Below, piece by piece: positions 16,062 through 25,473 of a stretch of DNA of 64,000 bases. The DNA comes from JAYZQT01 sp036136335. GTDB lineage: Bacteria; Pseudomonadota; Alphaproteobacteria; MPNO01; UBA830. The notes beneath the pieces were generated by a model. It saw only the letters and a program-made list of their open reading frames with translations. It was not told the origin of the DNA and did not search any database. Within the stretch, counting starts at the first letter, position 1. Each line of letters opens with the position of its first letter. The position numbers were made by a program, and so were the translations under genes. The stretch lies in the NCBI GenBank assembly GCA_036136335.1, contig JAYZQT010000032.1, positions 149,283 to 213,282 on the forward strand. Reading direction: 5' to 3'.

Positions 16062-18448
16062 ATCCGCTGGATGAAACGAGCCTTGCCCGTCCCCAGTTTG
16101 TCGGGGCGGGTGTAAATCGACGCGAAGATCCCCGTCTGCTGACGGGGAGCGGTAACTACGTCGCTGATTTGAAACGTCAGGGAATTTTGCATGTAGCGTT
16201 CCTGAGAAGCGACCACGCCCATGCATTAATCCGGATTATTGACACCGAAACGTCTCTCGGTATTTCTGGCGTAGTCGCAATTTATACCGGCGAAGATATC
16301 GCGCGCATCGCAAATCCCTATCAGGCCACTTCAAGAATGCCAAACTACCAGGCGACCTTCATTCCACCGCTGGCGCTGGAGAAGGTTAGGTATGTCGGCG
16401 AAGCCATAGTTGCGGTAGTGGCAGAAAGCCGGTACCTCGCCGAAGATGCACTCGCAGGGATCGTAATCGAATACGAGCCTCTTCCAGTAATTGTGGATCC
16501 GGTAGACGCCTTGAGGCCTGACGCACCCAAGATCCATGAAGACCTTGAATCAAACGTTCTGGCTGAGCGGAAGTTTGCGCGTGGCGAAGTGGATGCTGCG
16601 TTCGCCGACGCTGCCACCACCGCAGGTGATCGATTTCATTTTACACGAACGACGCCGGTCACCATTGAACCAAGGGCCGTTGTCGCCGAATATGATTGCG
16701 GTGCACGGGCGCTGACGCTTCACAGTACCACGCAGATACCCGGGATTGTGCGTGACAAGCTGTCGGACATACTGGATCTACCAGGGTCCCGTATCCGGGT
16801 GATTGCGCCTGATGTTGGAGGGGGGTTCGGGGGAAAGACTTCTCTCTATTCGGAAGAAATAGTCGCCTGTGCCATATCCTGTGATCTCGAAAAACCAATA
16901 AAATGGGTCAGTGATCGGACGGAAGACCTTATGACCACCGGTCAGGCATTTGATGAAATTGTCGACGCGGAAATTGCCGTAGACGAGGGTGGGGTGATTC
17001 TCGCGCTTCGTGCGGATGTTATCGGCGATGTTGGCGCGTATTCTATCTATCCGTGGACCGCAACAATCGAGCCGGTGCAGGTTGTCAGCTTTCTGCCGGG
17101 GCCCTACCGAATAGAGAATTACGCAGCTCGCGTCCGATCCATCAGTACAAACAAAACCCTTACCGGAGCCTACCGCGGTGTCGGCCGCCCTATCTCTGTC
17201 TACGTCATGGACCGGCTTATGGATATGGCAGCCCGGAAAATCGGGATGGACCCAGTAGATATGCGCCGTCGCAACCTCGTGAACGATGATGAGTTTCCAT
17301 ACAAAGCCGCATCCGGTCTGGTATGGGATAAATCGGCTTTTCAAGGCTGTCTGAAAAAGGCAGCTGAGGGCATCGGGTATGAAGATCTGCGGCGCGAACA
17401 GGAGGCCGCGCGGGCAGAAGGCCGTTGGGTTGGTATCGGTGTGGCGTCCTATGCAGAGTTAACCGGGGTCGGTTCCCGAATTGCGGTCGCGCCGGGAATG
17501 CCAATTAATACAGGTACCGAGACGTGTAATATAGCAATTGATTCAACCGGAGCGGTGACCGCGAGTTTTGGTTTGGCAAGCCAGGGTCAGGGGATGGAAA
17601 CGACACTGGCGCAGGTAATAGCCGAAGAACTTGGCGTCATGGTCGAAGACGTGGATGTCAGGCTCGGCGACACCGCGTCTGTTCCTCATGGTACCGGTAC
17701 CTACGCGAGCCGCGGCGCCGTTTTTGGAGGGGGTGCTGGAACGCTTGCGGCGAGGGCGGTTCGGGAAAAAATCGTCCATGTTGCTGGACATCTCCTTGAG
17801 GCAGCGGAGGAAGACATCGAAACCGGGAACGGCAACGTCTGGGTCAAGGGGACTGACAGGACGATGACCATTCGCGATCTGGCCCGGGCGCTATATTCTG
17901 ATATGGGCCGCGTCCCGAAGGAGATGCGTGATGAAATCGACAACCTGGATGCGACCAAGGTTTATGATCCTTTTTTCGGCACCACAACAGCAGCTACGCA
18001 TATTTGCCAGGTCGAAGTTGATCGCTGTACCTTCAAAACCCGGATCCACAAATATATTGTGGTCGAAGATTGTGGAAGGGTTATAAACCCGCGGATCGCG
18101 GATGGACAGGTCCATGGGGGCGTGGTTCAGGGCATTGGCGTGGCGTTGATGGAAGAAGTGATCCATGACGCAACTGGTCAGGTGCTGACTGGAAGCCTTG
18201 TCGATTATATTGTCCCTACTGCGGTCGAAATCCCGCAAATTGATGTTGTTCACATGGAGGCTGAGCTACCGGCGACAGTTGGGGGTTTTCGGGGGCTTGG
18301 TGAGGGAGGAACGATAGGAGCGCCAGCCTGTGTCGCTAACGCAATTTCGGATGCGCTTAGTCCTCTCAAAATAGAAATTACGGAAATTCCTGCAACGCCG
18401 GAACGCCTGTTCCAGCTGGTTGAATCTAAGCGAAGAGACGGATTTTAA
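16058..18448 (+). CDS. Second molybdenum hydroxylase, molybdopterin-binding catalytic subunit
   Basis: The 796-residue large subunit has the cofactor loop GGGFGGK near residue 253, the active-site segment GAYRGVGRP near 370 and the catalytic glutamate in GLGEGGTIGAP near 746. The lack of the AYRCSFR loop excludes CO dehydrogenase. This subunit type (CoxL-like, with RREDPRLLTGSGNYVADL near the N-terminus) is common in uncharacterised aerobic carbon-compound hydroxylases. It closes the plus-strand run 11033-18448 and is convergent with the cupin gene at 18527. Confidence 0.93.
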   Translation: MNPLDETSLARPQFVGAGVNRREDPRLLTGSGNYVADLKRQGILHVAFLRSDHAHALIRIIDTETSLGISGVVAIYTGEDIARIANPYQATSRMPNYQATFIPPLALEKVRYVGEAIVAVVAESRYLAEDALAGIVIEYEPLPVIVDPVDALRPDAPKIHEDLESNVLAERKFARGEVDAAFADAATTAGDRFHFTRTTPVTIEPRAVVAEYDCGARALTLHSTTQIPGIVRDKLSDILDLPGSRIRVIAPDVGGGFGGKTSLYSEEIVACAISCDLEKPIKWVSDRTEDLMTTGQAFDEIVDAEIAVDEGGVILALRADVIGDVGAYSIYPWTATIEPVQVVSFLPGPYRIENYAARVRSISTNKTLTGAYRGVGRPISVYVMDRLMDMAARKIGMDPVDMRRRNLVNDDEFPYKAASGLVWDKSAFQGCLKKAAEGIGYEDLRREQEAARAEGRWVGIGVASYAELTGVGSRIAVAPGMPINTGTETCNIAIDSTGAVTASFGLASQGQGMETTLAQVIAEELGVMVEDVDVRLGDTASVPHGTGTYASRGAVFGGGAGTLAARAVREKIVHVAGHLLEAAEEDIETGNGNVWVKGTDRTMTIRDLARALYSDMGRVPKEMRDEIDNLDATKVYDPFFGTTTAATHICQVEVDRCTFKTRIHKYIVVEDCGRVINPRIADGQVHGGVVQGIGVALMEEVIHDATGQVLTGSLVDYIVPTAVEIPQIDVVHMEAELPATVGGFRGLGEGGTIGAPACVANAISDALSPLKIEITEIPATPERLFQLVESKRRDGF

Positions 18449-18526
18449 CTTTTCTGTATTAATTTCGCAGTGACCTTAAAATTTGCCCACCGGAAACCGC
18501 AGCGGAAAATACAACGCGGGTTTTTG

Positions 18527-19564
18527 TCAATTTCTCTGAATACCGTATTCGCCAGTTTCCATCAGCGCCGCCGCAGATCGTCCAGCATCGGTCAGCTCTA
18601 GAGAAGCCCGTGTTTCAATTAACCACGCCTGATAGGGTTCGACGGTATCTTCTTCGGCCCCATGATGGGGAATGCCTTTCGGGACCCACGAAATCGTGCC
18701 GGGCTCGTCCATAGATCCATATGGCCCCGGTCCAGAGGCGTATATGATCAACTCGTCATAATCCGCGTTTACATGAATCGGCGGGCGGTCACTTCGACGA
18801 GATCCAAGGTGGAAAAAAAGTGTCTGGCCGGTACTGTCGTTTATGAGCCGAGGTGGCGTAATCCCGCCCTCGGATACGCCAAGGGTCTGAAGGTCGTAAA
18901 TACCGAACTTCTTGACCGGTGGTGAGCCATTAACCGCTTCGATATCAAGGGGGTCGAATTCATAAAAATGCGACGTTGTCCCGCCATTATGGCGAAATAC
19001 TGTTTCGAATACCTCATCCGGTGCGGGTATTTGATTCTGGATCTCCGGTAAGAAGACCGAGCGCCTGATGTCAAGAACACCCCTCGGCGGGAACGGGTCT
19101 ATTGCCAGCTCGCCTGGCGTGGCAACCACGAGGATTTGAAGAGGGGTGTTTACCTCGGTTAAACGGTACCCCACCGCACGTGGCAACAGGAGGAAGTCTC
19201 CCGCTTTGCAGTTCAGGTAACCGAAGTCGGTCTTGATGCATCCGTCCCCTGCTACGACATAATGAACTTCATCCGATATTACATTCTTGATCGTGATCTC
19301 CGTTGGTTGAAGGGCACGCATAACGGATATGGTTACACCGTCTCCAGTTAAAATTGGAACGGGTAAACCTCGGCGGGTGCCGGATTCATTTTTACTGGGA
19401 TTGGTGAACAAACCGTCAAACCGATAGGGCGCGTACTCGCCTTCGATTCTGGAATACATTGGAACATAGTTTGGTCTCGCAGCATGCGCTCCCGCCCCGG
19501 CAAAGCCATCTCGGGAATAATGATTAACGGTGGATTTTGCCAGCGATTGTCTGTCTGTCATCAA
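18527..19564 (-). CDS. Double-cupin protein resembling homogentisate 1,2-dioxygenase family
   Basis: The 345-residue protein has two cupin-like halves. The first includes ISDEVHYVVAGDGCIKTDFG and LNCKAGDFLLLPRAVGYRL; the second includes IHVNADYDELIIYASG and WVPKGIPHHGAEE, with likely iron-binding histidines. This layout recalls homogentisate 1,2-dioxygenase, but that enzyme is about 430-445 residues and its usual glutamate/histidine motif is not plainly here, so I do not call it HmgA. Two ATG codons in a row open the frame; AAGGAACC lies 7 bases upstream. It is the last gene of a minus-strand group, 14 bases after the BKACE gene. Confidence 0.65.
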   Translation of the reverse strand: MMTDRQSLAKSTVNHYSRDGFAGAGAHAARPNYVPMYSRIEGEYAPYRFDGLFTNPSKNESGTRRGLPVPILTGDGVTISVMRALQPTEITIKNVISDEVHYVVAGDGCIKTDFGYLNCKAGDFLLLPRAVGYRLTEVNTPLQILVVATPGELAIDPFPPRGVLDIRRSVFLPEIQNQIPAPDEVFETVFRHNGGTTSHFYEFDPLDIEAVNGSPPVKKFGIYDLQTLGVSEGGITPPRLINDSTGQTLFFHLGSRRSDRPPIHVNADYDELIIYASGPGPYGSMDEPGTISWVPKGIPHHGAEEDTVEPYQAWLIETRASLELTDAGRSAAALMETGEYGIQRN

Positions 19565-19578
19565 TAGGTTCCTTTTAC

Positions 19579-20565
19579 TCAGGGCTTAGGCGGCAGGCCT
19601 ATGATTTCTCGGTATTCTGCCGCGGTGGCCAATTGTCGACCAAGACTTTCAGCGGTAACTTTCGCACGCTCTACCATTTCCAGATTCCCGTCCAGAAGGT
19701 CGTCTCTGTGCGGAAACCGGTAAGCGGTGTCTTCCGTCCCCACACGAACATGAAGCCCCATCATCATCGCCATCGTTGCGAGATAGTGACCCGCACGGCC
19801 GGCGGCGCAGACCTGGATGAAAGAATTCTGTTCGACTTCGTGAATACGGTCCACAATCTGGATCAATTCCGTCATCATTGCTTTGGGATGCTTGAGGTAG
19901 GTTCCCAGTCTGTCGGTCGCGTCATCATAGGGGTAGCCGATCAGAACAATCCAGCAGATCGGCTGGGGCAGGATACCTGTTGAGACGAGGTAACGTTCTG
20001 CAAGGTCTACCTCTGCCGTGGAATGGATGACGATAAACAGGCGCCCGTCCTGATTGACCACGGCCTGGGTAAGGCTCTGCATCCATTCAACAGGAAAGTT
20101 GGGTGCCATGGGACAGGTTTCAGCCAAGCCTGAGGTCATAGGATACATATTCTCGTGAAATGTTTCCCCGCGAAGGACGTTAGCATCGCAAACCCAGTCA
20201 GTCGTGGTTGCTGCGTTTATCCCACCCACAACCTTGTCGTAAGCTCCCTCCATGGTGTATCCACCGTCAGAGATACCAGAAATACCCCCAAAATCCACGT
20301 GCACGCCGCAGGCGCCTGCTTCGATCACTTCGACCGCCGCCTCTTGAAAACTGTCAAGATCCAGCGGAAAGCTCTGGGGCCGGTTGGTGCCCCGGTCACT
20401 GACAATTCGCCCCGACACAGCCGCAGTGAGTACGAGTTTTTCGGGTATGTTCCATCTGTCCTGTACTTCTGGGGCTGGCGGCGTACCCATTGTCCGTACG
20501 GTGCGCTTTCGCATGAGTACGTCTCGCGAAGGGAGCTCGTGCCAGTTTTGTTTTAAATCGAACAT
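19579..20565 (-). CDS. BKACE family (beta-keto acid cleavage enzyme, DUF849) with altered metal motif
   Basis: This 328-residue TIM-barrel protein matches the BKACE family, which condenses a beta-keto acid with acetyl-CoA and cleaves it to a CoA ester and acetoacetate; the founder handles 3-keto-5-aminohexanoate in lysine fermentation. The C-terminal GLHVRVGTED with Glu280 and ATAAEYREIIG fits the family. The usual zinc-binding His-x-His of strand 2 reads H89-V-D91 here, so one histidine is replaced by aspartate, which could still bind metal or change specificity. It lies between an amidase and a double-cupin gene on the same strand. Confidence 0.8.
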   Translation of the reverse strand: MFDLKQNWHELPSRDVLMRKRTVRTMGTPPAPEVQDRWNIPEKLVLTAAVSGRIVSDRGTNRPQSFPLDLDSFQEAAVEVIEAGACGVHVDFGGISGISDGGYTMEGAYDKVVGGINAATTTDWVCDANVLRGETFHENMYPMTSGLAETCPMAPNFPVEWMQSLTQAVVNQDGRLFIVIHSTAEVDLAERYLVSTGILPQPICWIVLIGYPYDDATDRLGTYLKHPKAMMTELIQIVDRIHEVEQNSFIQVCAAGRAGHYLATMAMMMGLHVRVGTEDTAYRFPHRDDLLDGNLEMVERAKVTAESLGRQLATAAEYREIIGLPPKP

Positions 20566-20652
20566 CCACTCTACTCCGGTTTATAACCTATTTTATTTTT
20601 GATCCGCTATTTTACACGGATAAACACGGCAGTTGGAAGCCACCCCGGACTA

Positions 20653-22101
20653 TCAGTACCCCTCGGGTGGAACGAAGGCCTGATAGTATCTTTCGAGTAA
20701 TCCGGCGAAATGGATGCAACTCCGGTCTCCGTACTGTGGGCCCACGATCTGCACTCCTAAAGGGAGTTTTTCTTCAGTAAAGCCAATTGGCGCCACAGTT
20801 GTTGGGAGGTAACTGCAGTTTGCGGGTCCTACAATAGAGGTCTGGTTCATGAAGGGTTGCATTGTGGAATCTACAGGTACCAGGCGTTCGTACGGTGGAG
20901 TTTCACTGTGCTCAAACGCGGCCGAGAATGCTGATGGCATTAACAACAGGTCGTACTGTTGAAAGAATTCGTGCCATTTCCAGCGAATTCTGTGTCGCGC
21001 TTCGTTAAGGGTTGACCAGTCACGATGGGATAGCGTGACGCCCCGCAGCATCCGCGCCCATTTGCTGTCGTCTGATTGATCCAGCGTATTGCGCTCCGCA
21101 ACATTCCTCTCAAATTCCCCGTCTGTTTGTCGGCCCGAAGTTGTCGCTCTCAGCAAAATGTCGAACACCCGGTGAGCCTCAGCTATATCAAAATCCGGCC
21201 GCGCGCCAATGTCGACTTTGGCTCCACTGTTTTTAAGAAAATCTGCCAGCTGCTGCTGCAAGTCGCGCACTTCGCGTGCGAGCGGTATGGTCTCATCCTC
21301 TACGAGGATGGAGATCTTGAATTCGTCCAGACGTTTCTTGCGTGACACCGGCAGGTTAATTCGCAAACCGGCGGTATCGATTTCATCCAGACCCAAAATT
21401 GCTGAAAGACCCAAGGCTAGGTCGGCAGCGCTTCTGGCAAGTGGTCCGATGACCAGCATATCGATCGGCGCCAGGTTTTGATCCAGAGTGTGCCCAAGTG
21501 TCGCACAGATACCCTGTGTCGGCTTGTGACCGTAAACCCCGCATAGGGCGGCTGGATTTCTGATCGAACCCGCTATATCGCTGCCCATTTCAATACCGGT
21601 AAGCCCAGCAGCCAGTGCGGCCGCGGATCCGCCTGATGATCCCCCGGGTGTACGGCCGGGGTTCCAGGGGTTTCGCGTCCGGCCGTAAATCGAATTGAAA
21701 CTTTGACAGTCGGCGAGCCACATCGGGATATTTGTTTTTCCGAAGATGATGGCTCCCGCATCCTGCAGGCGCTTTACGGAAAGCGCATCTGACGTGGCGA
21801 TATTGTCTTTCTGGGCCGGGACACCCCATGTGGTCGGGAGGCCCTTAACATCAAAGGAATCCTTTACGGTCATGGGAACCCCGTGAAGTGGCCCCCAACG
21901 CTCGTTACGGGAAAGGGCCTGATCTGCGGCGCGTGCCTGTCCTCGTGCTTTCTCCACTTTAGTGCCGATAACAGCGTTCAGATCGGGGTTGAACCGGTCA
22001 ACCCGTTCCAGATAGTGATCAAGAATTTCCAGACATCCCACCCTCCGTTTCTGTATCAGTTTTGCGAGGCGCTTCGCCGACGAAAAGGCGATATCTGACA
22101 T
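20653..22101 (-). CDS. Amidase signature family protein
   Basis: The 482-residue protein belongs to the amidase signature family, which hydrolyses amide bonds of small molecules. The Ser-cisSer-Lys triad is visible: Lys80 in TVKDSFD, the cis-serine in GGSSGGSAAALAAG near 155 and the nucleophile Ser179 in DIAGSIR. The length is typical and no signal peptide is seen, so it is cytoplasmic. It probably leads the minus-strand group with the BKACE (87 bases downstream) and double-cupin genes, and is divergent from the acyl-CoA ligase at 22235. Release of ammonia from a ring-derived amide would fit the neighbourhood. The substrate is unknown. Confidence 0.9.
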   Translation of the reverse strand: MSDIAFSSAKRLAKLIQKRRVGCLEILDHYLERVDRFNPDLNAVIGTKVEKARGQARAADQALSRNERWGPLHGVPMTVKDSFDVKGLPTTWGVPAQKDNIATSDALSVKRLQDAGAIIFGKTNIPMWLADCQSFNSIYGRTRNPWNPGRTPGGSSGGSAAALAAGLTGIEMGSDIAGSIRNPAALCGVYGHKPTQGICATLGHTLDQNLAPIDMLVIGPLARSAADLALGLSAILGLDEIDTAGLRINLPVSRKKRLDEFKISILVEDETIPLAREVRDLQQQLADFLKNSGAKVDIGARPDFDIAEAHRVFDILLRATTSGRQTDGEFERNVAERNTLDQSDDSKWARMLRGVTLSHRDWSTLNEARHRIRWKWHEFFQQYDLLLMPSAFSAAFEHSETPPYERLVPVDSTMQPFMNQTSIVGPANCSYLPTTVAPIGFTEEKLPLGVQIVGPQYGDRSCIHFAGLLERYYQAFVPPEGY

Positions 22102-22234
22102 TTGCTGTTCCTTTGGGTTTTATAGCAGTAGTTACCAAAACTACATCACATCTCGCCCACCTCTGTCGATACTTGCATTAAAGGATCGGATGTGAGGAAA
22201 CTTGTGCAAAATCGATTTATGAAAGGAAACGTGT

Positions 22235-23872
22235 TTGGCGAATGTATTTCAACCATTTGACTACGACGAAGCGCGATCTGGGTTTTCGTTATCCGTACCC
22301 AAAGACTTCAATTTTGCCTACGACGTTGTTGGCAAGCGTGCCACTGAAAATGACAAAACTGCGCTTATCTGCGTTGACCGGACCGGTGAGAATGCTGTTC
22401 GCCACAGCTATTCGGATCTCGACCGGATATCCAACAGGTTTGCCAATGCACTGATTACTCTTGGTGCTGAAAAAGGTGATTTTGTTTTTGTAATGATCCC
22501 CAGGATCGTGGAGTGGTACCAGGTTCTTCTGGGTTGTACCAAAACCGGTCTGGTTGCCATGCCTGGCACAAATTTACTCACCGCCAAGGACATCGAATAC
22601 CGGGTTAAACGGTCGGATGCGCGGCTTGCGGTGGTAACCGAAGAACACGCCCACAAAGTAGAACAGATTGTGGATAACTGCCCCTCGCTCGAATATCTGA
22701 TCCTTATTGGCGCACCACGCGAAGGCTGGACTGGCATGGAAACCATGTGCGCTGCCGAGCCTGACACCGTGGATCGTGGCGCGATGCCGGTAACATACGC
22801 GGACGACCTGATGCTGGTCTATTTCACGTCAGGTACGACACAGATGCCAAAAATGGTTGGTCGTGACCATGGCTACGCTCTCGCACATTCTATCACTGGC
22901 GATTACTGGATGGGGCTGACAGAAAAAGACATCCACTGGACTTTGACCGATACGGGTTGGGCGAAGGCTGCCTGGGGTCTCCTGTACCCACCACTCCTCG
23001 CAGGCGCGACAGTACTGCTATACGACGGAGAGGGCTTTGATGCTGACATCCACCTTCGGCTCATATCAGAACACGGCGTTACAACCTTTTGCGCTCCGCC
23101 CACCATTTACCGGTTGCTCGCCCAGATGGACCTTTCTGAGGCGAATTTCTCGTCCCTGCGACATTGTTTTGGTGCCGGGGAGCCGCTCAATCCCGAGGCG
23201 ATGAGAGCGTGGAAGAAAGCGACAGGTTGCGAAATTTATGATGGATATGGTCAGACAGAAACTATCAATATCGTGGCAAATTTTCCTGGCATGAAGATAC
23301 GGCCCGGGTCGATGGGCAGGCCAGTACCTGGTATTAAGGTTGATATTATTGATGATCAGGGAAATGTTCTGGGAGATGGTGAAGTCGGTCATATTGCGGT
23401 CCGTCTCACCGACCCCTGGCCACCGGGACTTTTTCATGGATATTTCCGGGACGATGCGGAGACCGACAAGGCATTCCGCAATGGGTGGTACTACACGGGC
23501 GACACTGCCACCCGCGACACAGACGGCTATATTTGGTTTGTCGGACGGTCCGACGACATTATTTCATCAGCCGGGTACCGGATCAGTCCTTTCGAGGTAG
23601 AAAGCGCATTGATTGAACATGATGCGGTCTTAGAATCGGCGGTCGTCGCTAAACCCGACGAGGTACGTGGTGAAATCGTGATGGCTTATATCACCCTTGC
23701 GCCCGGCTTCGAGGCTTCCCCAAGTTTGTCAGACGACATTCAGGATTTTGTCAAGAAGCAGACCGCGCCCTACAAATACCCGCGTGCCATTGAATTCCGG
23801 GATGTTTTACCCAAAACTATTTCGGGCAAGATCCGGCGCGTCGTGTTGCGCGAGGAGGCGGCTAAAAAATAA
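22235..23872 (+). CDS. Acyl-CoA synthetase (AMP-forming), medium-chain/aryl type
   Basis: This 545-residue adenylate-forming enzyme activates a carboxylic acid to its CoA thioester with ATP. The A3 loop reads FTSGTTQMPKMV; a glutamine stands where nearly all family members have glycine. The hinge region GDTATRDTDGYIWF and GRSDDIISSAGYRI is normal, as is the C-terminal lysine in TISGKIRRV. Residues in the TETINIVANFPG region suggest an ACSM or benzoate-CoA-ligase-like branch. The start is a TTG with AAAGGAAA upstream. The gene is divergent from the amidase and ends 4 bases from the stop of the convergent ligase at 23877. Confidence 0.9.
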   Translation: MANVFQPFDYDEARSGFSLSVPKDFNFAYDVVGKRATENDKTALICVDRTGENAVRHSYSDLDRISNRFANALITLGAEKGDFVFVMIPRIVEWYQVLLGCTKTGLVAMPGTNLLTAKDIEYRVKRSDARLAVVTEEHAHKVEQIVDNCPSLEYLILIGAPREGWTGMETMCAAEPDTVDRGAMPVTYADDLMLVYFTSGTTQMPKMVGRDHGYALAHSITGDYWMGLTEKDIHWTLTDTGWAKAAWGLLYPPLLAGATVLLYDGEGFDADIHLRLISEHGVTTFCAPPTIYRLLAQMDLSEANFSSLRHCFGAGEPLNPEAMRAWKKATGCEIYDGYGQTETINIVANFPGMKIRPGSMGRPVPGIKVDIIDDQGNVLGDGEVGHIAVRLTDPWPPGLFHGYFRDDAETDKAFRNGWYYTGDTATRDTDGYIWFVGRSDDIISSAGYRISPFEVESALIEHDAVLESAVVAKPDEVRGEIVMAYITLAPGFEASPSLSDDIQDFVKKQTAPYKYPRAIEFRDVLPKTISGKIRRVVLREEAAKK

Positions 23873-23876
23873 AGTG

Positions 23877-25421
23877 TTACTGTGTGGTGGCATCCCCTGC
23901 ATCGTCCAGGGTGTATAATTTGCGCCTGAGAATTTTGCCTGTGGAGGTCGTGGGTAATTCTGGAACGAACTGCACTTCCCGTGGCACCTTGTAGGCAGCT
24001 AGATGCTCACGGCAATGTTTCTGTATTTCTTCAGTCGTTGCGGTTTCACAGGGCTTGAGAACCACATACGCCTTCGCTATCTCGCCTTTTTCCGGGTCAG
24101 GCTTGGCACCGGCGCCCACCATCGCTACCGCCGGATGGCCGGAAATCACACGTTCAATTTCTGCAGGGTAGACATTGTACCCTGCTGTCAGGATCATGTC
24201 TTTCTTGCGATCGACCACATATACATATCCCTCATCGTCCATCCTGGCGAGATCTCCTGAATGGAGCCAGCCGTCGGGCTCAATGGTTTCTTTGGTGGCT
24301 TGCTCGTTACCGAAATATCCCATCATGACCAGCGGTCCGGCGATCATGAGTTCTCCCACCTCACCGTTGGCGAGGGTTTTTGACGCATCGTCAGGGTCTG
24401 CAATGCGGGCGCGGACATAAAGCATTTCCACCCCAACCGAACCGAGCCGGTTCTCTCCATATGAATGTTGCATGACCCCGGGACCTGCCAGTTCGGTCAT
24501 GCCCCAGAGCTCCAGCAAGGGGCATCCTACCTTGAATTGCCATTCCTCGGATTTCACGGCTGGCATCGTCTGTCCGCCGACCACGGCGCGGGTGAGCGAC
24601 GACAAGTCGTATTTTTCGAATTCCGGATGTGCAAGGATAAATAGATACATGGTCGGCACGCCGTCCATTACGGTTGCACCGTGGGTCTGAATTGCCTTCA
24701 TAAGATCAACGGCATCGAACCGTTCCATCAGTACGAAAGTGCTGCCGAACATAAAGCACAGGTTCATTACTGCGGCGCCATAAACGTGGGCACAAGGCAG
24801 GGCTGTTACCTGAATGTCTTCAGCAACGCGCATATTCATCGCGGCAGTCATGGCAGCATTGAGAACTACATTACGATGACTCAACATGGCCCCTTTGGGA
24901 AAGCCTGTTGTGCCGGAGGTGTAGCAGATGGTTGAAAGAGAGGTCGCTTCAACCTCTGCCGAGTCAAAAGTGTCACCAGCATCCGCGATCATTTTACCAA
25001 AGGACATTGCCCCCTCCGGAGCTTCCTCACCGAAAGTAATAATTTCCTTGAGTTTTTTTTCGTGTTTGAGATGCATAATCGGCTTGGCTCTGTCACTCGT
25101 GGTGAACAGGATCCTTGCGCCGCAATCCTCCACCACATAGCCCACCTCGTCCGGCGTTAGCATGACATTGATGGGGTTCAGAATCGCACCAGTCTTTGCT
25201 ATACCGTAGTAGGACACAACCCATTCCCACCCGTTCTGGGCATACAAGGTGACGGGATCACCCGGGCCAATCCCCAGAGCTGCCAGGCTGTTGGCGACCC
25301 GATTACTTAATCTGTCCAGCTCCGCGAACGAAAAGGACCGCTCACCGAAAACGAGTCCTGTTTTGTCCCCAAATATTTTAGCTGTCTCCGGAAGAATGGT
25401 TCCGATGGTTTTGTGGAGCAC
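23877..25421 (-). CDS. Long-chain fatty-acid-CoA ligase family protein
   Basis: The 514-residue protein is a FadD-like acyl-CoA ligase. The ATP loop YTSGTTGFPKGAM, the hinge HSGDLARMDDEGYVYVVDR and the catalytic lysine in STGKILRRKL are all present. The reading frame extends upstream to 25520, but that would overlap the MBL gene. I use the GTG at 25421, which has GGGAG 7 bases before it and lies 52 bases after the MBL stop. It probably shares a transcript with the MBL hydrolase and activates an acid intermediate. Confidence 0.9.
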   Translation of the reverse strand: MLHKTIGTILPETAKIFGDKTGLVFGERSFSFAELDRLSNRVANSLAALGIGPGDPVTLYAQNGWEWVVSYYGIAKTGAILNPINVMLTPDEVGYVVEDCGARILFTTSDRAKPIMHLKHEKKLKEIITFGEEAPEGAMSFGKMIADAGDTFDSAEVEATSLSTICYTSGTTGFPKGAMLSHRNVVLNAAMTAAMNMRVAEDIQVTALPCAHVYGAAVMNLCFMFGSTFVLMERFDAVDLMKAIQTHGATVMDGVPTMYLFILAHPEFEKYDLSSLTRAVVGGQTMPAVKSEEWQFKVGCPLLELWGMTELAGPGVMQHSYGENRLGSVGVEMLYVRARIADPDDASKTLANGEVGELMIAGPLVMMGYFGNEQATKETIEPDGWLHSGDLARMDDEGYVYVVDRKKDMILTAGYNVYPAEIERVISGHPAVAMVGAGAKPDPEKGEIAKAYVVLKPCETATTEEIQKHCREHLAAYKVPREVQFVPELPTTSTGKILRRKLYTLDDAGDATTQ

Positions 25422-25473
25422 CGTATTTCTCCCAAGGTGTGGCCTGTTCTTTAACCGTATGATAACGAATTTG

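Noticed and set aside
18527..19564. Homogentisate 1,2-dioxygenase (hmgA)
   Set aside because: The protein is about 90 residues shorter than that enzyme and no other homogentisate or tyrosine catabolic gene is near.
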